Assembly (NCBI GenBank): GCA_017962765.1 | Contig: JAGCUP010000179.1 | Location: 1 to 36,743, forward strand | Source: Muribaculaceae bacterium | Lineage (GTDB): Bacteria; Bacteroidota; Bacteroidia; Bacteroidales; Muribaculaceae | Direction of reading: 5' to 3' | Length of the DNA: 36,743 nucleotides | In this document: piece by piece, positions 17,439-24,271 of the stretch | How the letters are laid out: every line of letters begins with the position of its first letter | Numbering within the stretch: the first letter of the stretch is position 1 | The notes under the pieces: generated by a model | The model's database searches: none | Told to the model about the DNA's origin: nothing | What the model saw: only the letters and a program-made list of their open reading frames with translations | Position numbers and translations under genes: made by a program

Positions 17439-19058
17439 TTACTTGTAGAGGAAGCGCTTGATGCTCATCTTCGGGGTTTTCTCGAAGGGAGTGTCGACGA
17501 GCTCCACCTTGTTGATTTTGCTGTAATTGGGAAGGTCGTTGTTGGCGGCGGCGCGGATGGCTTCGGGGACAGTAGCCCGTGCGTCGCTGTCCATGTCTTC
17601 GGGCAGCTCGGCGTAAACGAGTGCCACAATTTTTCCGCCACGGTCCACGACGACGCTTTCGGTCACATACTGGCAGTTGGCCAGCACGGCCTCAATTTCC
17701 TCGGGATATACGTTTTGCCCCGAGGAGCTGAGAATCATCGACTTGATGCGTCCGCGGATGAAGATGTTGTTATTTTCGTCCATCACGCCCAGGTCGCCGG
17801 TGCGGAACCATCCGTCGTCGGTGAAAGCCGCTGCGGTGGCTTCGGGGTTCTTGTAATAGCCTATGGTGAGGTTGCGTCCCCGCGCCTGAATTTCGCCAGC
17901 TTTGTTTTGCGGGTCTTCCGAGTCGATGCGCAGCTCGTGGATGGGCTTGCCGCAGGAACCCGGTACAAACTCCGTCCACCATTCATATCCCAGCAGGGGG
18001 CAGGCCTCGGTCATTCCGTATCCCACGGTGTAGGGCAACTTCATCTTTTTGAAGCATCGCTCGGCCTCGGGATTGAGCGCGGCGCCTCCCATGATGAAGC
18101 ATCGCACCTGTCCGCCGAAGACCGACATGATGGTTTTTCGTATGGCCCGGTATATCACCTTTTTCATGCCCGGAATGGCAAGCAATTTTTTGCGCTTTTT
18201 AAGTGCCGGCACAATGGAGTTGGCATAAATTTTCTCCATCACGAGCGGCACGGTGACCACCATGTAGGGCTTTACCTTTTGCATCGCCTTGAGCAGTGTG
18301 GTGGGCGACGGTATCTTTCCCAGGAAGTATACCGTGACACCATCCACGTTGGGGTGGATGAACTCGATGGCCAAGCCGTACATGTGGGCCAAGGGTAACA
18401 TCGAGACGATGGTTTCGCCGGGAGTGTTCGGGAAATGGGAGTTGGCGAAATCGTCGGTGTCGGCCATTGCGCCGTAGGTGAGCATCACGCCTTTAGGGTT
18501 GCCTGTGGTGCCCGACGTGTAGTTGATGATGGCGAGGTCGTCCAGGTTGTCGGTGTCGTAAGTCACGTGTTGCGGCAACATGCCGTGGGGATATAGCTTG
18601 TCGTATGCTTCGCGGCGCGTCTCCCAGGCGTCGGCAACCTTCTTGTCTTGTTGCCATAGCAGCGTGCCGTCCTTGATGTTGATGGCCGCTTTGAGGGCGG
18701 GTGTGTCTTTGGGGTCCATCTTTTCCCAAATCTCTTTGTCGACAAAGAGCACCACGCTGTCGGAATGGTTGGTGAGCGTTGACACGTTGCTTGGATGGAA
18801 GTCGGCCAGCAGTGGCACCGTCACTCGGCCATTGACGTTGATTCCCCAGAAGGTCAATGCCCAGCGCGCGCAATTTCGCGCACAAATGGCAATTTTGTCG
18901 CCCTTGTTGATTCCTGCAGCCTCAAAAAAGAGTTTGAATTGTTCCACATTAATGGCCAAATCGCCATAGGTGAAGGCGTCGCCTTCGTAGTCGCAGAGCG
19001 CCTTTTGGTTCCAATGCTGGCGGATAGTTTCCTCCAGATTTTTCACATAATGTATCAT
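17439..19058 (-). CDS. Long-chain acyl-CoA synthetase (AMP-binding)
   Basis: A 539-residue member of the adenylate-forming superfamily that activates a carboxylate, probably a fatty acid, to acyl-AMP and then acyl-CoA. Signatures are the P-loop YTSGTTGNPKG (residues 180-190), GYGMTEACPLLGY, GEIQARGRNLTIGYYKNPEA, and DDGWFRTGDLGVMDENNNIFIRG (in the C-terminal third) with the hinge and the FEKTPKMSIKRFLYK catalytic-lysine end. It precedes the endonuclease I gene by 46 bp. A -7 box at 19113-19120 gives it a leader of about 50 nt. The exact acyl substrate cannot be told. Confidence 0.9.
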   Translation of the reverse strand: MIHYVKNLEETIRQHWNQKALCDYEGDAFTYGDLAINVEQFKLFFEAAGINKGDKIAICARNCARWALTFWGINVNGRVTVPLLADFHPSNVSTLTNHSDSVVLFVDKEIWEKMDPKDTPALKAAINIKDGTLLWQQDKKVADAWETRREAYDKLYPHGMLPQHVTYDTDNLDDLAIINYTSGTTGNPKGVMLTYGAMADTDDFANSHFPNTPGETIVSMLPLAHMYGLAIEFIHPNVDGVTVYFLGKIPSPTTLLKAMQKVKPYMVVTVPLVMEKIYANSIVPALKKRKKLLAIPGMKKVIYRAIRKTIMSVFGGQVRCFIMGGAALNPEAERCFKKMKLPYTVGYGMTEACPLLGYEWWTEFVPGSCGKPIHELRIDSEDPQNKAGEIQARGRNLTIGYYKNPEATAAAFTDDGWFRTGDLGVMDENNNIFIRGRIKSMILSSSGQNVYPEEIEAVLANCQYVTESVVVDRGGKIVALVYAELPEDMDSDARATVPEAIRAAANNDLPNYSKINKVELVDTPFEKTPKMSIKRFLYK

Positions 19059-19112
19059 CGTTTCCTTGTATTCAATTTGTTAATCAACAAATATCGGTTT
19101 AACTTGCAATCA

Positions 19113-19120
19113 CAAAGGTA
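19113..19120 (-). promoter_or_regulatory. -7 element upstream of the acyl-CoA synthetase gene
   Basis: Minus strand TACCTTTG (19120-19113), a perfect -7 box. The expected TTG near 19141-19143 is not present, so the -33 half is weak. Confidence 0.55.
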
Positions 19121-19171
19121 CAATATTTTTTTGTTACCGCCTCACACCTAAGCCAAATATTCAACAAAAAG

Positions 19172-19345
19172 TCATGCTTTTTTTGCTTTTATTCGCTTTA
19201 TAATCTTACAGGTCCTTTTAACAGCGACAAACAAAGCCGCACCAGCGATAACGCTTGCGACGAATGGAAGCACGTAAACATACAATATCCAGGCTTCCTC
19301 AACAGCCACTCTTGCCTCCATAGGTGCGATGATTTCCTCTTTCAT
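19172..19345 (-). CDS. 57-residue single-pass membrane protein
   Basis: From the ATG at 19345 the product is MKEEIIAPMEARVAVEEAWI, then a membrane helix of about 24 residues (ILYVYVLPFVASVIAGAALFV in two parts), then a strongly basic tail (KRTCKIIKRIKAKKA). Topology by charge would put the acidic N-terminus outside and the lysine-rich tail inside. The longer frame start at 19381 is rejected because the -7 box TAAATTTG (19386-19379) would overlap it. It is a single-gene unit. No family recognised; small proteins of this shape can be envelope or transporter accessories. Confidence 0.5.
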   Translation of the reverse strand: MKEEIIAPMEARVAVEEAWILYVYVLPFVASVIAGAALFVAVKRTCKIIKRIKAKKA

Positions 19346-19378
19346 AATGTTTAGTTTTATTTGGTAATAATTGTTCTG

Positions 19379-19386
19379 CAAATTTA
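19379..19386 (-). promoter_or_regulatory. -7 element upstream of the small membrane protein
   Basis: Minus strand TAAATTTG at 19386-19379, giving a leader of about 30 nt to the ATG at 19345. No good TTG at the right spacing. Confidence 0.5.
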
Positions 19387-19474
19387 ATTAAAAATCCTGA
19401 TTAATAAGCCTGACAAGGTAAAGAATTTGAATTTTCGCTGCACCTTGGCAATACAAATAAAAACGAACATTTTT

Positions 19475-19504
19475 TTGTATTGCGCTCGGTTTGCAGTAAT
19501 TTTG
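19475..19504 (+). promoter_or_regulatory. Bacteroidetes promoter abutting the 19509 start codon
   Basis: TTG at 19475-19477, 19-bp spacer, TAATTTTG at 19497-19504. The predicted start of transcription falls on or next to the GTG start at 19509, which would make the mRNA leaderless. Confidence 0.55.
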
Positions 19505-19508
19505 CCGC

Positions 19509-20768
19509 GTGAAAAGATGGCAATGGGCCATATTGCTATTATGGGTGCTCCTGTCGATGCCGGCAAGGGCAGCCCATTGCATCACGGCGCACCCGGCGCT
19601 GCCGCTTGTCGAGGTGGCGCTCGACAGCGTGCCGAGTGGTGTGACGATGCCCGAAATCGACAAGTCGTTGCTGACTTCTCGCCGTGGAATCAAAGGCTTT
19701 TTCTACAATATTCGCGACAAGGTGATGGAGAAGATAAACGAGCCTTACGACACGACGCGCGATGACCGCTACTGGTGGCGAGCGCTCAAACATGGCAAAG
19801 TGGACTTCAACGACAGTACGTTCCGCTATCCACGCCTAGTGCGTTTCGCTTATAACGTCTATCAGTGGGAGACTCGCTTGTTCAACAATTACGACACGAC
19901 TTACGTGCGAGGCGTAAGCGAGTATGTGCGTTTCATGATTAAGAACGACAACTGGCTCGATATGTATCACTGCCGTCCTGAGCCAGGTAAAAGCATCACT
20001 TTTAACAGCGGCGCGGCGAGCAGCGTGGGCTTTTATGTGTCGCTCATGTCGATTTCGTTGGGTTATTCGTTCGACGTAGACCGCATTTTCGGGTCGCGAA
20101 AGACAAGTAGCAAAATGGAAATCTCCTTCGCCACGTCGCGCTTCACCTGCGACTATTACCGGATGACCAACACTGGAACTATGACACTCCACGCACATGA
20201 CGATGAAACGGGCATAGATCACACAATTAGGCACTTTCACGGCATGAAGCGCAAGTCGTGGGGACTGCGCACTTATTACTTGTTCAACAATCGCCGCTAC
20301 GCCCACCAGGCTGCCTATTCCTGCTCGAAGTACCAGTTGCGCAGCGCGGGCTCGTGGTTGGCCGGCCTCAAGGTGATGCACCAGAGCTTTGTATTCGATG
20401 CGTCGCTTGCCACAGACGAGGAGAAGCAGATGTTTGAGACAGAGGAAAGCGAAACGCTATTCAATTACACCGACTATTGCCTGAGCGGCGGATATGGCTT
20501 TAACTGTGCCATGGGCAAGAATTGGGTGTATAACTGTACTCTGACGCTTGACGCGGGTGTAAAGTCGGCCCATGCCGTGGCCACCAGTGACCCGCCCGGC
20601 CATTATTTCGTGCTCAATGGCAAGTTGCGTACGGCTTTTACCTACAGTCACCGGCGCTACTTCGCCACAATCCAAGCCTACGTGGATAGCCATTTTTTCA
20701 ACACTGGTGTATATCGCTTTGGATTACATCTGTTCGACCTCTCGACAACACTCGGCATCCGCTTCTGA
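19509..20768 (+). CDS. DUF4421-like outer-membrane protein
   Basis: A 419-residue protein that starts with GTG at 19509; no in-frame ATG occurs until residue 17, inside the signal peptide (MKRWQWAILLLWVLLSMPARA). After a polar segment (YDTTYVRGVSEYVRFMIKND) come many alternating amphipathic strands, e.g. SSVGFYVSLMSISLGYSFDVDRIFG, given here as SVGFYVSLMSISLGYSF, and the protein ends on aromatic strands (GVYRFGLHLFDLSTTLGIRF) with a terminal phenylalanine, as expected for an outer-membrane barrel. The pattern resembles the Bacteroidetes DUF4421 group of unknown function. Separated from neighbours on both sides. Confidence 0.65.
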   Translation: MKRWQWAILLLWVLLSMPARAAHCITAHPALPLVEVALDSVPSGVTMPEIDKSLLTSRRGIKGFFYNIRDKVMEKINEPYDTTRDDRYWWRALKHGKVDFNDSTFRYPRLVRFAYNVYQWETRLFNNYDTTYVRGVSEYVRFMIKNDNWLDMYHCRPEPGKSITFNSGAASSVGFYVSLMSISLGYSFDVDRIFGSRKTSSKMEISFATSRFTCDYYRMTNTGTMTLHAHDDETGIDHTIRHFHGMKRKSWGLRTYYLFNNRRYAHQAAYSCSKYQLRSAGSWLAGLKVMHQSFVFDASLATDEEKQMFETEESETLFNYTDYCLSGGYGFNCAMGKNWVYNCTLTLDAGVKSAHAVATSDPPGHYFVLNGKLRTAFTYSHRRYFATIQAYVDSHFFNTGVYRFGLHLFDLSTTLGIRF

Positions 20769-20870
20769 GCGATGAGTCCAGAGATTTGTTCGTTGGGGGC
20801 AAAACGTGTAAATGCTGATTGTTTAGATGGGCGCGTTGGTAGTTAAAAGTGGTCAAAATGGCTATTGGAT

Positions 20871-20901
20871 TTGGTGGTGTCGGCTTTTTGGGCTAAATTT
20901 G
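20871..20901 (+). promoter_or_regulatory. Bacteroidetes promoter of the M6 protease gene
   Basis: TTG at 20871-20873, 20-bp spacer, TAAATTTG at 20894-20901: an exact match. Start near 20906, which rules out the longer frame start at 20865 and supports the ATG at 20952. Confidence 0.78.
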
Positions 20902-20951
20902 CGCGAAAATCCTTTTATCATTCATTATTTACAAAAAAACCTATCAATTTC

Positions 20952-23462
20952 ATGAAGAAATTTCTTACTTCATTTTTCGCACTGGCGGTCGCCGTGAGTG
21001 TGTGGGCGGTGCCGGCAAGGCCCGGTTTCAAGACCTACACGCAGCCCGATGGCTCGACGGTCACCGTGCAGAAAGTGGGCGACGAGTGGCATCACGCCAC
21101 GGTCACCCGCGACGGTTATGCCGTGTCGCGTGACGACAACGGCAATATGTGCTATCGTACCTCGGCGGGCGTTTCCAATGTTTTGGCCCACGACGCCGCT
21201 AACCGCACCAGCGAGGAACTGGCGTTCCTGCAGGCCAACAGCGAGGCCGCCAAGTTTAAGGCAACGCCCCGCGCCCGCGCTAAGGCCGCCAAAGCCAATG
21301 CTGCCCGTCGCACCAGTCAGGTCCCCGACCAGGGCAGTCCACACGTGCCTATTATCCTTGTGCAATACAAGGACGTGAAATTCTCGATTACCAACGAGAC
21401 ACAGCTTTTGGCCTATTTTGAGAATCAGTTCAGCCAGGGTAGCGAGAGTTGCCATCAGTACTTCTACGACCAATCGGGCGGTATGTACGATGCCCAGTTC
21501 GACATTCTGGGTCCCGTGCTCCTTAATGACAACCGCTCCACCTATGGCGGCAACGATGAAAACGGGGACGACAAGGGCGTGTGTAAGATGGTGATCGAGG
21601 CCTGCAAGGGTCTGCCTACCAGCGTTGACTGGACGCGCTACGACAACGACGGTGACGGTGAGGTCGATGTGGTCGTCGTGCTCTATGCCGGCGTGGGTGC
21701 GGCCGATGACGACAATACTAACGCCATTTGGCCATGCCAGTGGCAGTTGAGCGACGGTGTTACTTATGGTGATGGTACGGGCTCGTTTACTCTCGATGGC
21801 GTGAAAATTGACAAGTTCGGCGTCTTTAACGAGGTGGGTGGCTCTTATTCGAGCCACGAGGGCGAAATCGACGGCATCGGCACTTTCTGCCACGAGTTCA
21901 GCCACTGTCTGGGCTTGCCCGACTGGTATGCCACCGACTATAGCAACCACTTCGGCATGGGCCAGTGGAGTATCCTCGACGGCGGCTGCTACTGCAACGA
22001 CGGTTTCACGCCTTGCGGCTACACCTCTTACGAAAAAGCTTTCCACGGCTGGCGCGACCTCGAGGAGGCCGTTCCCGGCACGCACTATAGTCTGCTTGCC
22101 ACTAACATTGAAGGTGGCGTGGGCATCAAGGTGCAAAGTGACTATAATGCGAACGAATACTATGTGCTTGAAAACCGCCAGCTCACGGGCTGGGATGCGT
22201 ATTTGCCCAACAACGGCCTGCAGGTGACCCACGTGTACTATAGCGCCTCGGCATGGGATGGCAATACCGTCAATAACACCAGCACGCGCCGCATGACCAT
22301 CATTCCGGCCGATAACTCGCTCAAGATGGATTACAGCCAGGGCTCCTACTTTGCCAACCTTGAGGATCAGGAGAATGACCTGTTCCCCTATCAAAAGAGT
22401 TCCAGCGTGCTGATTAACGAGCTTACCGACACAAGCACGCCCGCCGCAACCCTCTATGTGGGCGGCAAGATGGGCAAGCCCATCACCAATATCACCAAGG
22501 ATGCTACAGGCTTGGTGACCTTCGACTTCATGAAGGGACAGATGGCTCCGCCCGAGCTCAGCGACGCGACCGACATCACCGACACCAGCTTCAAGGCCGA
22601 GTGGAGCGAAGTCGAAGGGGCTCAGAGCTACACCCTGCGTGTCACCCCCAAGGGCGACGAGGCCGAGTTGTTGCTCGAAGAAAACTTCAGCAGCTTCACC
22701 ACCAACACCAACGACCAGAGCGACAACCTTGATGCCAGCTTCGCTAACGAGGGCTGGACCGGCACGGCCATCTATTTTGAGAATGGTGGCGTGCGCCTCT
22801 CTTCGTCTCGCAAAGCCGGCTCGCTCACCTCGCCCACGCTGGCAGTAAGCGAAGGAAAAGTGACTGTCGCTTACGGAGCTTACTCCTATGGAACCGATGG
22901 CAACATCACCATGAAAGTGGCCACTGGCAGCGATAACAAAAACGTGACCGTCGCTAAAGATGTCGCCGATGGTTTGGTCGTGCTTAACGCTGGCGAGGAA
23001 GATGCTGTGACCTTCTCGGCATCGGCCCGTCAACGTCCCATCCTCACCTACATCAGGATCTACGATGGTGACGCCACCGAGCAACTCTCGGCCAATGCGC
23101 CCCGCCGCGCCGAGGGCAACGAGACCCTTTTATTTGAAGGCATCACCGAAACGAGCTGTGTCGTCACCGGCCTCACGCCCGAGACTACTTACAAGTTTGA
23201 CGTCAAGGCCGTCGGCGAGGACAACGAGAGCAAGTGGAGCGCCTTCAAGCTCGTCACCACGCTCGAGGCCTCCCAGGGCATCCAGGGCGACGTGAACGGT
23301 GACGGTGTCGTCAGCGGCGCCGACGTGACCGCCCTTTACAACATCCTGCTTAATGACGACCCCACCGGCGCACCTACCGTTACCGGTAATCCCGACGTGA
23401 ACGGTGACGGTGTGGTGAGCGGCTCCGACGTGACCGCCCTCTACAACATCCTGCTGCAATAA
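20952..23462 (+). CDS. Secreted M6-family metalloprotease with dockerin-like repeats
   Basis: An 836-residue protease. The ATG at 20952 gives the signal peptide MKKFLTSFFALAVAVSVWA. A short propeptide-like N-terminal region (TYTQPDGSTVTVQKVGDEW, YRTSAGV) is common in Bacteroidales M6 enzymes. The catalytic zinc site is HEFSH at residues 314-318 in FCHEFSHCLGLPDWY, matching HExxHxxGxxD, followed by the Met-turn-like MGQWSILDGG. After the protease come fibronectin III-like modules (SFKAEWSEVEGAQSYTLRV; CVVTGLTPETTYKFDVKAVG). The C-terminus is two dockerin type I-like repeats, DVNGDGVVSGADVTALYNIL and DVNGDGVVSGSDVTALYNIL, each with calcium-binding DxNxDG. No T9SS tail follows. No cohesin gene is in the window. 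Confidence 0.92.
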   Translation: MKKFLTSFFALAVAVSVWAVPARPGFKTYTQPDGSTVTVQKVGDEWHHATVTRDGYAVSRDDNGNMCYRTSAGVSNVLAHDAANRTSEELAFLQANSEAAKFKATPRARAKAAKANAARRTSQVPDQGSPHVPIILVQYKDVKFSITNETQLLAYFENQFSQGSESCHQYFYDQSGGMYDAQFDILGPVLLNDNRSTYGGNDENGDDKGVCKMVIEACKGLPTSVDWTRYDNDGDGEVDVVVVLYAGVGAADDDNTNAIWPCQWQLSDGVTYGDGTGSFTLDGVKIDKFGVFNEVGGSYSSHEGEIDGIGTFCHEFSHCLGLPDWYATDYSNHFGMGQWSILDGGCYCNDGFTPCGYTSYEKAFHGWRDLEEAVPGTHYSLLATNIEGGVGIKVQSDYNANEYYVLENRQLTGWDAYLPNNGLQVTHVYYSASAWDGNTVNNTSTRRMTIIPADNSLKMDYSQGSYFANLEDQENDLFPYQKSSSVLINELTDTSTPAATLYVGGKMGKPITNITKDATGLVTFDFMKGQMAPPELSDATDITDTSFKAEWSEVEGAQSYTLRVTPKGDEAELLLEENFSSFTTNTNDQSDNLDASFANEGWTGTAIYFENGGVRLSSSRKAGSLTSPTLAVSEGKVTVAYGAYSYGTDGNITMKVATGSDNKNVTVAKDVADGLVVLNAGEEDAVTFSASARQRPILTYIRIYDGDATEQLSANAPRRAEGNETLLFEGITETSCVVTGLTPETTYKFDVKAVGEDNESKWSAFKLVTTLEASQGIQGDVNGDGVVSGADVTALYNILLNDDPTGAPTVTGNPDVNGDGVVSGSDVTALYNILLQ
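23287..23457 (+). repeat. Two near-identical dockerin-like coding repeats
   Basis: About 66 bp at 23287-23352 and again at 23392-23457, almost identical in DNA and protein, forming the calcium-binding pair at the end of the M6 protease. Confidence 0.8.
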
Positions 23463-23487
23463 CCATAATTCCGGCAGCAACTGCACA

Positions 23488-23525
23488 AACGTCCCTCGCT
23501 CTTCATTGGCGAAGGACGTTTTTCA
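23488..23525 (+). terminator. Intrinsic terminator of the M6 protease gene
   Basis: AACGTCC (23488-23494) pairs with GGACGTT (23514-23520), with an inner CGC/GCG, followed by TTT. Located 26 bp after the stop codon. Confidence 0.8.
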
Positions 23526-23572
23526 ATTGATAGCTCTATGGCGTCAAGGGGTGAAGACGCCGTTTCTTTCAT

Positions 23573-24103
23573 TCATTGTTCGATTGGCTCTATGGGAGTT
23601 TGGGGGACGATTGTTACGGTGAAGTCGCCCTCCATGTTGGGGTAAACGATGCGCGGGTTGCATCCTTGGGTTATCTTGATGCGCTTGCACCTTATCGCTA
23701 AGCGCAGGTCCACATCCTCGAGTTTTGGGTTGCGGCTCAGGTCGATTTCTTCAAGCGGTGTGTTGCCCACGTCGAGGTGCACGAGATTGGGGAAATACTT
23801 CAAAAAGTCGTAGCTGCCGATGATGTTCTTGCGGCCACCGTAGCCCAGCCGCAGCTCGGTCGTCGCAGCAGCTTCGGCGTGGGTGACGATGCCGTCGCAG
23901 TCGGTGTCGCAGGGGATGAAGCAATGAGCAAAGGCCGCATTGCCCAGCATGAGGTCTTGGTGCGTAACAATGAAGATGGAATCCTGCGGAATACTGGTTT
24001 CTATCGGCGTGCCTGGCACCACTGGTACCTGCGGCAAGGAATATTGCGCAAAACATACCACCCCAGAAAACAAGACAAGCAGAAGTGAGATACTCTTTTT
24101 CAT
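23573..24103 (-). CDS. Small secreted protein with LRR-like and EF-hand-like segments
   Basis: The ATG at 24103 gives the signal peptide MKKSISLLLVLFSGVVCFA; the frame stays open further upstream to 24226 but that part would be transcribed ahead of the promoter box at 24134. The product is 176 residues. A calcium-loop-like stretch DTDCDGIVTHAEAAA is followed by a short leucine-rich repeat-like segment: YFPNLVHLDVGNTPLEEIDL then SRNPKLEDVDLRL. It ends in a Pro/Ile-rich tail (VPQTPIEPIEQ). Such short LRR modules occur on Bacteroidales surface proteins. Function unknown; no sorting tail. Confidence 0.65.
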   Translation of the reverse strand: MKKSISLLLVLFSGVVCFAQYSLPQVPVVPGTPIETSIPQDSIFIVTHQDLMLGNAAFAHCFIPCDTDCDGIVTHAEAAATTELRLGYGGRKNIIGSYDFLKYFPNLVHLDVGNTPLEEIDLSRNPKLEDVDLRLAIRCKRIKITQGCNPRIVYPNMEGDFTVTIVPQTPIEPIEQ

Positions 24104-24133
24104 AATATGAAGCATTTTGATTGTTCTGAATCG

Positions 24134-24141
24134 CAAAGATA
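24134..24141 (-). promoter_or_regulatory. -7 element for the small LRR-like gene
   Basis: Minus strand TATCTTTG (24141-24134), perfect -7 box, about 30 nt ahead of the ATG at 24103. The -33 position has no exact TTG. Confidence 0.55.
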
Positions 24142-24217
24142 AGCCTTTTTCCCTAAAAACCAGCTTCCAAGAAGAAAAAAACGGCCACAACATGATGTTT
24201 TGGGAAATATAACAGTT

Positions 24218-24244
24218 GCGGCGCACCGTGTGAAGGCGCGCCGC
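24218..24244 (-). terminator. GC-rich hairpin after the amidase gene
   Basis: GCGGCGC (24218-24224) and GCGCCGC (24238-24244) form a 7-bp stem 28 bp beyond the amidase stop codon. The T run after it is poor, so termination is only likely. Confidence 0.45.
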
Positions 24245-24271
24245 AGCGGTTATTCGGGGCAGGGTGGGGGA

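Noticed and set aside
17370..18398. A 342-codon plus-strand frame
   Set aside because: Antisense to the acyl-CoA synthetase; composition typical of a shadow.
20970..23084. A 704-codon open frame on the minus strand
   Set aside because: Antisense to the M6 protease with its HEFSH site, signal peptide, promoter and terminator. Its translation is low in motifs and rich in V, G, A, H as expected for a shadow of GC-rich codons.
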